Origin: Methanococcoides vulcani
GTDB taxonomy: Archaea > Halobacteriota > Methanosarcinia > Methanosarcinales > Methanosarcinaceae
Assembly (NCBI RefSeq): GCF_900111645.1
Contig: NZ_FOHQ01000007.1
Coordinates: 62,001 to 126,000, forward strand
Reading direction: 5' to 3'
Length of the DNA: 64,000 bases
Shown here in pieces: positions 20,962 through 30,401 of this stretch. The notes beneath the pieces are model-generated. The model worked only from the letters and a program-made list of their open reading frames with translations. It ran no database searches and had not been told where the DNA came from. How positions within the stretch are numbered: position 1 is the stretch's first letter; each line of letters opens with the position of its first letter. A program made the position numbers and the translations under genes.

Positions 20962-21571
20962 TTTAATAGGCAAATTGTTATTGGTCTTTCTAATGCTTTC
21001 AGTGCTTGTTTCAGCGCTATCCCTTTATGTTAGTCGTGTAAGCCTTACTCGAAACGTCTGGCTATCCGGCTTTTTTGCTAATGTGCTGGATTTCTTCTTC
21101 CTGCCGCTTAAATATTTCTTTTGCAAGTTCTCGGATCCACGAAAGCTTGACAAGTGGATGGTATCTTTGAAAAACTCCGCGCACATGTCTGATTTTGGAA
21201 ATACAAAAAAACGGCTTATGTTCGTGCCGCATTGTATGCGTTCACTTGATTGTCCTGCATATGCAACGAAATATGGCATACAGTGCAAGTCCTGTGGGAA
21301 ATGTGTTATGGATAAGTTGAAAGAAGATGCAAACAAATATGGCTATGATTTCTATATTGTAACAGGTTCTTCTTTTGTCAAAAACATCTTGAGTGACCAT
21401 TATGCAGATGGTGTGCTGGTAATTGCATGTGATTATGAGATAAATAAAGGCATGAGGTCTCTTGCAGGGGCTGGTGTCGTGACATATGGGATTCCTATGC
21501 TCAATGATGGTTGTTACAACACAAAGGTAGATGATAAACTGGTCACTGATACTCTGGAAATGTTTGCATGA
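20954..21571 (+). CDS. DUF116 membrane protein (second of a tandem pair)
   Basis: This is a 205-aa paralogue of the preceding gene with the same plan: N-terminal membrane helix (LLLVFLMLSVLVSALSLYV), then CMRSLDC and CKSCGKC, the GSSFVK motif, and a C-terminal DGCYNTKVD that mirrors DGCFNTKVD in its neighbour. The 8-nt overlap implies translational coupling. The two may form a heterodimer at the membrane (inference). Confidence 0.8.
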   Translation: MYNLIGKLLLVFLMLSVLVSALSLYVSRVSLTRNVWLSGFFANVLDFFFLPLKYFFCKFSDPRKLDKWMVSLKNSAHMSDFGNTKKRLMFVPHCMRSLDCPAYATKYGIQCKSCGKCVMDKLKEDANKYGYDFYIVTGSSFVKNILSDHYADGVLVIACDYEINKGMRSLAGAGVVTYGIPMLNDGCYNTKVDDKLVTDTLEMFA

Positions 21572-21629
21572 TCCAATTTCGATCGAAGCACCAGTGTCCT
21601 TTTATTTCCGGATTAAAAATAAGATTGAT

Positions 21630-21990
21630 GAGTGAGGAGAGTAAGCTCCCTTCTGTTGGTGCAAAATTCCTTATCCGCAGGGCGGAAAGGGAAGGTCCTT
21701 GCGGACTCTTGCACTGACGACATTCGGCTAAGCGTTAATAACTTCGGGACGGTCCAGAAACCCGTTTGATCCCTACTTCCAACTTGCACCCACGAGGTTT
21801 CGCCGTTCCATCCACTTCCCATGCGACCTCAACCTTCCGGTATCATTGCATTAACATGGGGTGGTATCGTTTCTGTGCCAGCGCCCTGGCTCTCACCAGA
21901 CACCCTTCACAGGTGTTCGTGTATCTGGATGATGGGGAGACTTTCCTCAGGCCCAGAGGCCCGGCGGTCGTCCTTCCTCTCTCGGTTGTA
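21630..21990 (-). ncRNA. rnpB: RNase P RNA
   Basis: Read on the minus strand this holds the conserved elements of archaeal RNase P RNA: the CR-I stretch GAGGAAAGTCTCCCC near the 5' end, the ACAGAAACGATACC segment of CR-IV, GGATGGAACGGCGAAACC in the centre, and the 3' AACAGAAGGGAGCTTACTC that pairs back to the 5' side. GAGAG (near 21981) and CTCTC (near 21636) can close P1. A TATA-like ATATATAT at about 22007-22014 is spaced properly for a start near 21990. The protein component Rnp1 is encoded at 29761-30066. Ends are approximate. Confidence 0.9.
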
Positions 21991-22109
21991 TGGTTGTTTA
22001 TGTTAGATATATATCTGACGATAACGCTTGACCTAATAATGATGAATATCACATTTAGATTTTTTGTGATATGTTTGTTATTTAATAAATCAATAATTTA
22101 TATAATGAC

Positions 22110-22217
22110 ATGTGGTGTGGTGCAAATGGTTCACTGATTTCTGAATTCCCTACAGTTGCACTTCCGATCGCAGCAGTGATTGGACTGGCATTCCTGCTTC
22201 AGCGTCGCAGGCGTTGA
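22110..22217 (+). pseudogene. Orphan PEF-CTERM sorting tail (remnant of a surface protein)
   Basis: A 35-codon frame ends in a near-perfect PEF-CTERM signal: SEFPTVALPIAAVIGL, more hydrophobic residues, then QRRRR and stop. In the family this tripartite signal lies at the very end of long secreted proteins that are cut by an archaeosortase. Here nothing coding precedes it, only AT-rich DNA and the rnpB promoter. A typical hairpin terminator follows. The simplest reading is the 3' end of a deleted gene. A free sorting peptide is less likely, since there is no signal peptide. Confidence 0.55.
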
Positions 22218-22232
22218 ATTAGATCGATCTTT

Positions 22233-22256
22233 GAACATCTGAAGCTTCAGATGTTC
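22233..22256 (+). terminator. Perfect palindrome with T-rich tail after the PEF-CTERM remnant
   Basis: GAACATCTGAAG is followed directly by its complement, giving a 24-nt perfect palindrome. TGATTTTATTTTATT follows. It lies 15 nt past the TGA of the remnant and was probably the terminator of the original gene. Confidence 0.6.
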
Positions 22257-22406
22257 TGATTTTATTTTATTCCTCTTTTGTTTTTTGATTTATTTTCGGT
22301 CTTGGATCTCATTTTCATTTAATTTGACAAAGGTTATAAATGGTATTACTTATATATTTTCTATTGTTATTAGGTAATCTGAAATGACTTTTCCGGTGGT
22401 GGAAAT

Positions 22407-22661
22407 ATGTCTGAAAAAACGGTGTTTGATCAATACAAGGAAATGGTCGAGAAGACCAAACAACTTCATTCGGAATTAGTAGAGTTGTCTTCAAAAGTAG
22501 GTGGTATGGTGGACACTATCGATTCAGGTCTGCCTGGATCAGTTACACCCGCACAAAGGGTTAATGTGCGTGGTTCTGATATTAATGCTGTCAATGGTTT
22601 TGGGATCTACTCTTCGAAGGATGCTTCTTTGAAGAGACATGAATCGGATATTAAGGACTGA
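22407..22661 (+). CDS. Small conserved-looking hydrophilic protein, function unknown
   Basis: The 84-aa protein begins with a helix (MSEKTVFDQYKEMVEKTKQLHSELVELSSKVG) and ends in a flexible Gly/Ser/Asn-rich half. It has no cysteines or membrane segment. ATG 22407 has a GGTGGTGG element a few bases upstream, and a TATA-like CTTATATATT lies near 22349. I recognise no family. It precedes a lone receiver-domain gene by 200 nt. Confidence 0.6.
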   Translation: MSEKTVFDQYKEMVEKTKQLHSELVELSSKVGGMVDTIDSGLPGSVTPAQRVNVRGSDINAVNGFGIYSSKDASLKRHESDIKD

Positions 22662-22860
22662 GTTTATAGTATCTGTTGATTGTTTATTCAACTACTCCCT
22701 CTCATAAGTTGTTTTTATTGTTTCCATCGGACAAGTTCTTATTTTTTAAGAAACAATTAAAAATACATAATATTTATGTACTGTTTAACATTAATGGTCT
22801 ATGTAGATCTATGTCGTGTGAATTCATTGTGTATGGGAACAATCGAGGGGTTCTGTTGCA

Positions 22861-23229
22861 TTGAACAAGAAAATAATGATCGTCGATGATGAGGCTGACA
22901 CCATTTATCTTGTCAGGTCCATCCTTGAAGCAGAAGGTTTCGAGGTGGTGGGTGCAGGCAGTGGTGCGGAATGCCTGGAAAGGCTTGATATTGAAAAACC
23001 GGATGCTATACTGCTGGATCGAATGATGCCTGGTATGGATGGCTGGGAAACCTTCCATAAGATCGAAAAAGAATTGCCTGATGTTCCTGTTTCGATCCTC
23101 TCTGCAAAAGGGCAGAAGTTCGACCAGATGCTTGGACTTAATGTCTTGAATGCAAATGATTACATTACAAAGCCATTTAATAATACTGAGTTTATGGAAC
23201 GTATCAAGTCCCTTGTTGGGGAAGCTTGA
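22861..23229 (+). CDS. Stand-alone response regulator receiver domain (CheY-like)
   Basis: This 122-aa protein consists only of a receiver domain: acidic pair DDE at the N-terminus (IVDDEAD), phospho-acceptor Asp in DAILLDRMMPGMDG, the conserved S in SILSAKG, and Lys in YITKPF. There is no output domain, so it must signal by protein contact. It starts at TTG 22861. No histidine kinase gene is nearby, so its partner is unknown. Confidence 0.88.
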   Translation: MNKKIMIVDDEADTIYLVRSILEAEGFEVVGAGSGAECLERLDIEKPDAILLDRMMPGMDGWETFHKIEKELPDVPVSILSAKGQKFDQMLGLNVLNANDYITKPFNNTEFMERIKSLVGEA

Positions 23230-23294
23230 TACGAAACTGATTCTTATATACACGTTTTTTATTTCTTGGGATTCAATTTCTCAACATTGCAAGT

Positions 23295-24317
23295 TCAATC
23301 CATTATCTTGCATATGATGGCCTTCCCATTCTTTGCAAAAAGATGTACTGTACCTGAACCTGTTAGCCCTTCCTCTATTTCATTTCGCATTTTCCAGTAT
23401 CTTGCAGGATCAATTCCGGCTCTTAATATTACTGTGCCAACATCTTCTTTCCGGAGTTCCTTATTAATTAGTGCAGTGTCCAGTTCTACTACATGAAGCA
23501 CTTCATAACTGTTCTTTGCAATGATGTGGTCTATCGGAGATTCGGACGTAAGCAGGATCCTCTTTGAATCAATGTTGAAAAGGCTTACTTGTGAACTTGA
23601 GTTTTCCATGATCGCAGCTGCAAACTCTGGAAGTAGTTCGGCTTTGATTACTGACGGTTCCGGTTCACAAGCAAATAGTCCAATATCTTCTGTTGTTACT
23701 ATATCTGCTTTTACGTTGTTCGAATCGATCCTTGCTTCGGATGGAAGTGATACTGCTGAACGATCGCATGATCTGATATCTCCAAAGTACAGGTTCAGGC
23801 GGTTCAACTGTCCATTTAATGATAGGTACTCTTTCTCGCAATCGAAAGGAATTCTGTCCGGAGTCATCTGTGGTGGTGCTTCGAATGCGAAATTTTTTGT
23901 TTTATTCGCATAGGCTGAAAGTACATTTGGAATTCCGGGCTCAAGGCTTGATACGTGACGCTTATCTTCAGATGGTGGTCTTGCAGGATCCGAGAACAGG
24001 ATGTCTATTTTTGGAACCTGGTCGATAACTTCCTTTGAGAGTGCATCTCCGCAGATGAATTCCACGTTGTCCAATCCATAACGTTTGCAGTTTTTCTCTG
24101 CAAATTCTATCTTTTGAGGGTCGATCTCTATGGCGTAGACCTTTTCACATTCTTTTGCAAAGAAAATGGTCTGCCCACCAATCCCGCAACTGATGTCTGC
24201 GATAGTTTGACATTTGAGGCGTTTGGCCCGGTAGCTTGCTACTACTTCAGGTGTTGCAAAACGCAGGCCATCATTGTCGGCTTTAATTCTGTTATCAAAT
24301 TTCTTTTTTCGTGACAC
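23295..24317 (-). CDS. Class I SAM-dependent methyltransferase with C-terminal THUMP-like domain
   Basis: The 340 residues contain a Rossmann methyltransferase domain (SAM motif ADISCGIGGQTIFFA, acidic EIDPQK, and DPARPP in the place of the DPPWG motif of TGS1-type enzymes). A C-terminal half of about 130 residues resembles the THUMP-like domain paired with such enzymes in archaea. An RNA guanine target is plausible but not shown. It is convergent with the receiver gene. Confidence 0.75.
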   Translation of the reverse strand: MSRKKKFDNRIKADNDGLRFATPEVVASYRAKRLKCQTIADISCGIGGQTIFFAKECEKVYAIEIDPQKIEFAEKNCKRYGLDNVEFICGDALSKEVIDQVPKIDILFSDPARPPSEDKRHVSSLEPGIPNVLSAYANKTKNFAFEAPPQMTPDRIPFDCEKEYLSLNGQLNRLNLYFGDIRSCDRSAVSLPSEARIDSNNVKADIVTTEDIGLFACEPEPSVIKAELLPEFAAAIMENSSSQVSLFNIDSKRILLTSESPIDHIIAKNSYEVLHVVELDTALINKELRKEDVGTVILRAGIDPARYWKMRNEIEEGLTGSGTVHLFAKNGKAIICKIMD

Positions 24318-24582
24318 TTATGATCAGTATGAAAGAAAGGTTCAATCGATTTAAATCCATCCAATGCTTTGAGCTATATTCTCCGGTACATTTAATTATG
24401 TCCGGGCACATTCAGGTAATATCCTTTGTTATCCTTGAATTAGTTCAATGATAATCTCTATTTTTCATCGGTTGTATGAAAACCCTTGATCGTATGCATT
24501 TTCGTATAATCTTTTCATGGGGTTATTGTGCAAAACATTTATATATGGAATCTGACATTTAGACACCCTAAGTTAGGATTAA
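24318..24582 (+). promoter_or_regulatory. Promoter of the L3 ribosomal operon
   Basis: This AT-rich stretch carries a good TATA box TTTATATA at 24538-24545, which places the transcription start near 24570 and gives a leader of about 400 nt before the rpl3 start at 24977. No gene is visible upstream of the TATA box to 24318. Confidence 0.55.
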
Positions 24583-24828
24583 GTGTGTAATTTGGCTTTG
24601 CCACTTTACAAGACTAAAGATCATAACGTAGGAATAAGCAAGTGTGAAAAGTCGGATTTAACAGGAAGTGTTCATGGGCCTCTTCACGGAATGCCCGCTC
24701 TTGTGTGCAAATGTGTACAAGGGGACACCGAATGGCTAGATCTTTTAGAGATGATTGAGTACGAACGTACGGAAGGATTCATCCTATCCGTTATGACAAG
24801 TATGTTAGTTATCTTGCTTTCCGCGTAA
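24583..24828 (+). CDS. Possible 81-codon leader ORF ahead of rpl3
   Basis: An open frame starts at GTG 24583, about 13 nt after the predicted transcription start, and runs to TAA 24828. The product has 6 cysteines or histidines scattered in residues 2-45 (CNLA, KCEKS, HGPLHGMPALVCKC) and a hydrophobic C-terminus. I recognise no family and the codon use is only fair. Either it is a small leader protein of the ribosomal operon or the region is a structured RNA with a chance ORF. A perfect 8-bp hairpin (CATAGCTC/GAGCTATG, 24846-24867) lies just after it. Confidence 0.3.
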   Translation: MCNLALPLYKTKDHNVGISKCEKSDLTGSVHGPLHGMPALVCKCVQGDTEWLDLLEMIEYERTEGFILSVMTSMLVILLSA

Positions 24829-24845
24829 TGTGGGCAGTCGGTCTG

Positions 24846-24867
24846 CATAGCTCTGTTTTGAGCTATG
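24846..24867 (+). promoter_or_regulatory. Hairpin in the rpl3 leader
   Basis: CATAGCTC (24846-24853), loop TGTTTT, GAGCTATG (24860-24867): a perfect 8-bp stem in the transcribed leader about 110 nt ahead of rpl3. It has no T-tract, so it is not a typical terminator. A binding site for an autoregulatory ribosomal protein is possible. Confidence 0.4.
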
Positions 24868-24976
24868 GGATGCACTGCATACATTTTGGAACCTAAACTC
24901 TTTTCACGGTCTTGGCCTACATCATGAAAAAACGAAACGTTGTTTCAAAAAGAATCGTAAAAGAAGGAGAATACAA

Positions 24977-25990
24977 ATGGCAAAAGGACACAGACCAAGA
25001 CGGGGTTCACTTGCATTCAGTCCACGCAAGCGAGCACAAAGTCACATTCCAAGGTTTAGATCATGGCCAGAGTCAAACGCCGAACCTAAGCTGCAGGGTT
25101 TTGCAGGTTACAAGGTCGGTATGACTCATGTTATCATGATCGATGACGCAAAGAACAGTCTTACAGAGGGTACTGAAATATCCGTTCCTGTAACTGTCAT
25201 TGAGACCCCAGCAATCCGTGTTGCAGCAATTCGTGCATACGGTGAGAACACTCATGGTGAGAAAGCTCTTGCAGAAGCATGGACAAATGTTCTGGACAGC
25301 GATCTTGACCGCAGGATCAAGGCTCCAAAGAACCATGACGTCAATGCAGCACTCGAAAAGATCGGGTCACTTGTCGAAAACGGCAAGGCAACAGATATCA
25401 GGGTCATCACATACACATTACCTTCAACACTTACTGGTGTTCCAAAGAAGGTACCGGATGTAATGGAGACTGGTGTAAGTGGAACTGATGTGGGCGCAAA
25501 GTTCGAGTTCGCAAAAACCATTCTGGGAACCATGGTAGATGTTTCAGATGTGTTTGATAACGGTGGAATCATCGATGTTGCAGCTATCACAACCGGTCAC
25601 GGTACACAGGGCCCGGTAAAGAGATGGGGAATCAACCTCATGAAGAACAAACACTCCCGTCAGGGAAGTTTGAGACAGGTCGGTACCCTTGGTCCATGGA
25701 CTCCTGCACACGTTAGCTGGAGAGTACCACAGATGGGTCAGATGGGTTACCATCAGAGAACTGAGTACAACAAGAGGATCTTAAAGATGTCTTCCGACGC
25801 TGAAGAGATCAATCCTGCAGGCGGATTTACCAATTATGGTGTTGTTCGTGGCAACTATATCCTGATCAAAGGCAGTGTTCCAGGTCCATCAAAGAGACTG
25901 ATCAGACTCAGGGAACCAACCAGATCAAAGGTATCCAGCATGGGAGAACCTCAGATCGTTCACATTAGTACACAGTCCAGGCAGGGGTGA
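24977..25990 (+). CDS. rpl3: Ribosomal protein L3
   Basis: First gene of the S10/spc-type superoperon. At 337 aa it has the archaeal length. It opens [20 protein letters not shown] and contains the conserved W-containing loop [21 protein letters not shown] that reaches the peptidyl-transferase centre. The start has GAAGGAGAAT 5 nt upstream. The rpl4 ATG follows after 5 nt. Confidence 0.97.
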   Translation: MAKGHRPRRGSLAFSPRKRAQSHIPRFRSWPESNAEPKLQGFAGYKVGMTHVIMIDDAKNSLTEGTEISVPVTVIETPAIRVAAIRAYGENTHGEKALAEAWTNVLDSDLDRRIKAPKNHDVNAALEKIGSLVENGKATDIRVITYTLPSTLTGVPKKVPDVMETGVSGTDVGAKFEFAKTILGTMVDVSDVFDNGGIIDVAAITTGHGTQGPVKRWGINLMKNKHSRQGSLRQVGTLGPWTPAHVSWRVPQMGQMGYHQRTEYNKRILKMSSDAEEINPAGGFTNYGVVRGNYILIKGSVPGPSKRLIRLREPTRSKVSSMGEPQIVHISTQSRQG

Positions 25991-25995
25991 AGTGA

Positions 25996-26757
25996 ATGAC
26001 CACAGCAAATATTATTGATTTATCAGGAAATGCTAAAGGCGAGATCGCATTGCCGGAAGTCTTTAATGAGATTTTCAGGCCGGATCTTATCAAGAAGGCA
26101 GTTCTTTCTGCACAGGCTAACAGACTTCAGCCATATGGTCCTAAGAAGTATTCCGGTATGGAAACATCAGCACACTCCTGGGGATCAGGCAGAGGTGTTG
26201 CACAGGTTCCAAGGATATCCAATGGAAGCCGTGTCGCAAGAATCCCACAGGCAGTGGGCGGAAGGCGTGCACATCCTCCAAAGCCGGAGACCGACCGTAC
26301 AGAGAAGATCAACAAGAAAGAGAAGCGTCTGGCTATCAGATCCGCAATTGCAGCAACTATCAATGCTGACCTTGTAAAGGCACGCGGACACAGATTCGAC
26401 GCAGAAGTTCCTCTTGTTGCAGAGAACACCATTGAAGATATTTTGAAGACAAAGGACGTCATAAGCTTCCTTCAGGCAGCTGGTGTCTACGATGATGTTA
26501 TCCGCGCAAAGGAAGGTAAACACATAAGGGCCGGTAAAGGTAAGCGCAGGGGCCGTAAGTACAAGACAAGGAAGAGCGTTTTGATAGTGACTGGAGAGGA
26601 AAGTCCTATTGTTAAAGCAGCTAACAATCTTTCAGGTGTCGATGTTGCTACAGTAGATTCCCTGAACGCAGAACTTCTGGCACCAGGTACCCATGCAGGC
26701 AGACTTACAATATGGACTGAATCTGCAATAACCAATATGGAGGGTATGTTCATATGA
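25996..26757 (+). CDS. rpl4: Ribosomal protein L4 (L1e/L4 archaeal type)
   Basis: This 253-aa large-subunit protein carries the long tunnel loop ([17 protein letters not shown], then [17 protein letters not shown]) and the archaeal C-terminal extension. The operon position after L3 is standard. Its stop overlaps the rpl23 start by 4 nt (26754-26757). In bacteria L4 represses its own operon, which is a possible reason for the long leader upstream of rpl3. Confidence 0.96.
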   Translation: MTTANIIDLSGNAKGEIALPEVFNEIFRPDLIKKAVLSAQANRLQPYGPKKYSGMETSAHSWGSGRGVAQVPRISNGSRVARIPQAVGGRRAHPPKPETDRTEKINKKEKRLAIRSAIAATINADLVKARGHRFDAEVPLVAENTIEDILKTKDVISFLQAAGVYDDVIRAKEGKHIRAGKGKRRGRKYKTRKSVLIVTGEESPIVKAANNLSGVDVATVDSLNAELLAPGTHAGRLTIWTESAITNMEGMFI

Positions 26758-27002
26758 GTGCTATTAGGTATCCATTCATTACTGAAAAAGCAATGATGCT
26801 TATGGATGATAATAAGCTTCAGTTCGTTGTCGACACACGTGCTAACAAGAAGCAGGTGGAAGATGACGTGGTCAAGATGTATGGCTTTTCTGTAAAGTCA
26901 GTACGTACAATGACCACAATGAAAGGCTTAAAGAAAGCATTGGTAACATTCGAGGAACCGGATGCTGCACATGAGATCGCAACAAGGATCGGTTTGGTGT
27001 GA
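26754..27002 (+). CDS. rpl23: Ribosomal protein L23
   Basis: This 82-aa protein sits beside the peptide exit tunnel and contacts SRP and SecY. It begins [14 protein letters not shown], which includes the conserved TEKAM. It overlaps rpl4 by 4 nt, indicating coupling. Confidence 0.95.
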   Translation: MSAIRYPFITEKAMMLMDDNKLQFVVDTRANKKQVEDDVVKMYGFSVKSVRTMTTMKGLKKALVTFEEPDAAHEIATRIGLV

Positions 27003-27013
27003 GGTGAAGGTAT

Positions 27014-27727
27014 ATGGGTAAAAGACTTATATCACAGAACAGAGGTCGAGGAAGTCCAACATACAGGGCTCCATCACACAAGTACAAAGCCGCACTCAAA
27101 CACCCACGTGTGGATGAAGAGAGCGTTCTCAATGGTACAGTTATTGATATTACACATGATCCTGCAAGGTCAGCTCCTATTGTCAAAGTAGCCTTTGAGA
27201 ATGGTGAGGAACAGTTGATCCTTGCTCCAGAAGGAATTGCTGTTGGTGAGAAGATTGCCTGTGGTGTTTCCGCAGAGGTCAAACCAGGTAACATTCTCCC
27301 TCTTGCAGAAATCCCTGAGGGTATTCCTGTATGTAACATTGAGTCAAAACCAAATGATGGCGGTCAGTTTGCACGATCTTCAGGTGTATTTGCAACACTT
27401 GTTTCCCGTGAGGCTAGCAAGGTCGTTGTCAGGATGCCATCAGGTGTCTTGAAATGGTTCAATCCTAAATGCAGGGCAACAGTCGGTATCGTTGCTGGTG
27501 GCGGAAGGATTGACAGGCCATTCCTCAAGGCAGGTAAGAAGTACCACAAGATGAAAGCAAGGGCTGCAAAGTACCCACGCGTATCAGGAGTTGCCATGAA
27601 CGCTATTGACCACCCGTTCGGTGGAGGTAACAGAAAGCATCCAGGAAGGCCAACTACTGTGAGCAGGAATGCACCACCAGGACGTAAGGTTGGTCAGATC
27701 GCAGCACGTAGGACCGGAAAACGTTAA
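27014..27727 (+). CDS. rpl2: Ribosomal protein L2
   Basis: The 237-aa protein begins [20 protein letters not shown] and has the conserved C-terminal loop [17 protein letters not shown] with the histidine needed for the peptidyl-transferase region. It is preceded by a GAGGTGAAGG site. The next gene follows after 17 nt. Confidence 0.97.
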   Translation: MGKRLISQNRGRGSPTYRAPSHKYKAALKHPRVDEESVLNGTVIDITHDPARSAPIVKVAFENGEEQLILAPEGIAVGEKIACGVSAEVKPGNILPLAEIPEGIPVCNIESKPNDGGQFARSSGVFATLVSREASKVVVRMPSGVLKWFNPKCRATVGIVAGGGRIDRPFLKAGKKYHKMKARAAKYPRVSGVAMNAIDHPFGGGNRKHPGRPTTVSRNAPPGRKVGQIAARRTGKR

Positions 27728-27744
27728 ACAAAGAGGTAATATAC

Positions 27745-28158
27745 ATGGCAAAGAAATCAACATCAAGATTACCAAAACGAAAGGGAGAGTTCACATTCCG
27801 TGGTCTTACGGTTGAGCAGCTCCAGCAATTGAGTTTTGATGAATTTGCAGAACTCCTGCCTGCTAAGGAACGCAGGTCTATACGCCGGGGTCTTTCTGAT
27901 AACCAGAAGGACATTCTGCAACAGTTCAAGGACGGTAAGGAAAGCGTACGAACTCACTACAGAAATATGATCATCTATCCAGAGATGGTCGGTAAGACCA
28001 TCGAGGTCTACAATGGTAAGACGTTCGTAGCAACAGAGATAATGCCTGAAATGATCGGGCACAGATTCGGCGAGTTCTCTCCAACACGTAACAGGGTTTC
28101 ACACGGAAGCGCTGGTGTCGGTGCAACACGTTCGAGTAAGTTCGTACCATTGAAGTAA
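27745..28158 (+). CDS. rps19: Ribosomal protein S19
   Basis: This 137-aa small-subunit head protein has the archaeal N-terminal extension and the conserved core [24 protein letters not shown]. It follows rpl2 by 17 nt and precedes rpl22 by 10 nt. Confidence 0.95.
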   Translation: MAKKSTSRLPKRKGEFTFRGLTVEQLQQLSFDEFAELLPAKERRSIRRGLSDNQKDILQQFKDGKESVRTHYRNMIIYPEMVGKTIEVYNGKTFVATEIMPEMIGHRFGEFSPTRNRVSHGSAGVGATRSSKFVPLK

Positions 28159-28168
28159 GGTGATGTGA

Positions 28169-28624
28169 ATGGCAAGAATCAACTATACAACGGATCTCGA
28201 TCCAGAGACCAGTTCAAAAGCAATGGGTTCAGAGCTTCATATCTCACCTAAGAAATCACGTGAACTCTGCAAAGCAGTAAAAGGCATGAAAACAAAGGCT
28301 GCAAAACGCTATCTTGAAGAGGTAGTCTCTTTGAAGCAGGCAGTGCCTTTTGGCAGGCACAATGACAGTCTTGGTCACAGAAAGGGTCCAATGGCAGCAG
28401 GTCGCTATCCTGTGAAAGTTGCATCTGAAATGCTTAAATTGCTCAAGAACGCAGAGAGCAATGCAGAATACAAGGGTCTGAATGCAGATCACATGTACAT
28501 TGCACATGTAGCAGCAAAGCGTGGTCGTGTGATTCATGGTATGAGACCAAGGGCTCGTGGAAGGGCAAGTCCGAAGAATACGGAAACTGTCAATATTGAG
28601 ATGATCATAAGCGAGGTGCGCTAA
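28169..28624 (+). CDS. rpl22: Ribosomal protein L22
   Basis: This 151-aa tunnel-wall protein has the typical archaeal length and the motif [17 protein letters not shown] near residue 25, and the hairpin region ending [12 protein letters not shown]. The last base of its TAA stop is the first base of the rps3 ATG, so the two genes are coupled. Confidence 0.95.
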   Translation: MARINYTTDLDPETSSKAMGSELHISPKKSRELCKAVKGMKTKAAKRYLEEVVSLKQAVPFGRHNDSLGHRKGPMAAGRYPVKVASEMLKLLKNAESNAEYKGLNADHMYIAHVAAKRGRVIHGMRPRARGRASPKNTETVNIEMIISEVR

Positions 28625-29553
28625 TGGCTGTAGAGAGAAAGTTCGTCCAGGATGGGTATGTAAAGGCATCCATGGATGAATATTTTGCAAAACAATTAAG
28701 CAGGGCTGGTTATGGTGGTATGGAGATCAACCGTACTCCAATGGGAACCCAGATAACGGTCTATGCTGAGAAACCAGGTATGGTTATCGGAAAGGCTGGA
28801 AAGGTTATCCGTAAACTGACCCGTGATGTAGACAGGTTATATGATCTGGACAACCCTCAGATCGATGCACAGGAAGTTAAGAGGCCTGAGCTGAATGCAC
28901 AGATGATGGCATCAAGACTTGCTTCTTCCATCGAAAGAGGATGGTATTTCAGGAAAGCCGGTCACAATACCATGCGTGCTATAATGAACGCTGGTGCACT
29001 TGGTTGTGAGATCGTCATCTCCGGAAAATTGACCGGTTCAAGGTCAAGGGTGGAGAAAATGGTCAACGGTTATATCAAACACGCAGGTAAACCTGCTGAA
29101 GATATTGTTGACGACGGTTTCGCTGTTGCTGTCAAGAAACTTGGTACCCTTGGGTGCAGAATACGTATAATTCATCCTGATGCAGTCCTTCCGGACGCAT
29201 ACAGGATGAAGACTGCCGAGGAACTTGCAGCATCCGGTGTCGTTGCTCCTGCTGAAGAAGCAAAGAGTGCAGGCATTGAAGAGCTTGTAGAAGCTGAAGG
29301 TGCAGTTGTAGAGGCTGAAGAAACAGTTGTTGAAGCAGCAACAGAAGTAGAAGCTGTAGAAGTAGCAGTCGAAGAAGCTTCAGAAGCAGAAGTTGTAGCA
29401 GAAGAACCTGTGGCTGAATCAGCAGAAGAATCCGAAGCTACAATTGAGATCGTTGATGGAGAAGAGCGCCGTGAGGTCAACAGTGTATGGCAGCACAAGC
29501 ATGAAGGTCACGATTACTGGCACCCAATGGGCCGTGTCCACAGGGAGGGCTAA
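28624..29553 (+). CDS. rps3: Ribosomal protein S3 with long acidic C-terminal extension
   Basis: The first 200 of 309 residues are a standard S3 with a KH domain ([12 protein letters not shown]) and the second domain ([15 protein letters not shown]). Residues about 208-281 form an Ala/Val/Glu-rich acidic linker. The protein then ends in a compact basic, His-rich tail ([19 protein letters not shown]). S3 of non-extended archaea is 210-240 aa, so the linker and tail are lineage-specific. The acidic linker is in frame with normal codon use, so it is not a frameshift. Confidence 0.94.
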   Translation: MAVERKFVQDGYVKASMDEYFAKQLSRAGYGGMEINRTPMGTQITVYAEKPGMVIGKAGKVIRKLTRDVDRLYDLDNPQIDAQEVKRPELNAQMMASRLASSIERGWYFRKAGHNTMRAIMNAGALGCEIVISGKLTGSRSRVEKMVNGYIKHAGKPAEDIVDDGFAVAVKKLGTLGCRIRIIHPDAVLPDAYRMKTAEELAASGVVAPAEEAKSAGIEELVEAEGAVVEAEETVVEAATEVEAVEVAVEEASEAEVVAEEPVAESAEESEATIEIVDGEERREVNSVWQHKHEGHDYWHPMGRVHREG

Positions 29554-29555
29554 TC

Positions 29556-29759
29556 ATGGCAATTCTTCGTACAAAAGAGATCAGGGATATGACCCCACAC
29601 GAACGTGTGGACGAACTTGAGAAGATCCGAAGTGAGCTTATCCGTGAGCGCGCACTTGCATCAGCAGGTGGTGCTCCTGATAACCCTGGTAGGGTCGGTG
29701 AGCTTAGAAGGACAGTTGCAAGGATCAAAACGATCCAGAACGAACTGAAGGAGATCTGA
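29556..29759 (+). CDS. rpl29: Ribosomal protein L29
   Basis: This 67-aa helical hairpin protein near the tunnel exit begins [21 protein letters not shown]. It lies 2 nt after rps3 and 1 nt before rnp1. The SUI1-type gene found here in some euryarchaea is absent. Confidence 0.93.
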   Translation: MAILRTKEIRDMTPHERVDELEKIRSELIRERALASAGGAPDNPGRVGELRRTVARIKTIQNELKEI

Positions 29760-29760
29760 T

Positions 29761-30066
29761 TTGGAAGCATCGGCTTCTAATCTGATTTTCCACGAGCTTA
29801 TCGGGCTTGTTACAGAAATAATCGAGTCAACAAATCCCACATTAAATAACATAAAAGGCAGAGTGGTCGACGAAACACGCAATATGCTTGTAATCGAGAC
29901 GGAAGACATGGGCGAGAAAATGGTTCCAAAGAAGGGAACTGTTTTTATATTCCATGTTCCATCCCATTCTGCTGATCAAGATCAACGTGTTATAACAGAC
30001 GGGAAATTATTGCTCTCACAACCCGAGAATAGAGTCAAGAATCTTAAGAAAATACGCATGAGGTAA
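29761..30066 (+). CDS. rnp1: RNase P protein component 1 (Rpp29/Pop4)
   Basis: Rnp1 is one of the archaeal protein subunits of RNase P, which trims 5' leaders from tRNA precursors. The 101-aa protein begins with a helix and holds the Sm-like core ([31 protein letters not shown]). It starts at TTG 29761 with GGAG 6-9 nt upstream. Its RNA partner gene rnpB is at 21.6-22.0 kb. Confidence 0.93.
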   Translation: MEASASNLIFHELIGLVTEIIESTNPTLNNIKGRVVDETRNMLVIETEDMGEKMVPKKGTVFIFHVPSHSADQDQRVITDGKLLLSQPENRVKNLKKIRMR

Positions 30067-30071
30067 TAATC

Positions 30072-30401
30072 ATGGCAAAAGATATTGGATTGGATGTACC
30101 TGAGCCGTCCAAGGAATGTGATGACGTTAATTGTCCATTCCACGGCAACCTCTCCGTAAGGGGACAGATCCTCGTCGGTACTGTTGTAAGCGACAAGATG
30201 GACAGGACAGTGGTCATTCAACAAAGGCGTGAAAAGCTGATAAACAAATACCAGAGATATGAGAAGAGGCAATCAAAGATCCACGCTCACAATCCACCAT
30301 GCATCGATGCAAAGGTTGGAGATATTGTGACGTTCGCGGAATGTCGCCCTCTCAGCAAAACCAAATCATATGTAGTCGTTAAGTCGGAGGTGCAGGCGTG
30401 A
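30072..30401 (+). CDS. rps17: Ribosomal protein S17
   Basis: This 109-aa protein has the archaeal N-terminal extension with two cysteines ([10 protein letters not shown]) and the core [15 protein letters not shown]. It overlaps rpl14 by 4 nt. Confidence 0.95.
   Translation: MAKDIGLDVPEPSKECDDVNCPFHGNLSVRGQILVGTVVSDKMDRTVVIQQRREKLINKYQRYEKRQSKIHAHNPPCIDAKVGDIVTFAECRPLSKTKSYVVVKSEVQA

Noticed and set aside
21613-22137. Several 60-120-codon frames across 21.6-22.1 kb on both strands
   Set aside because: They lie within the RNase P RNA gene and its promoter; the RNA motifs explain the sequence.
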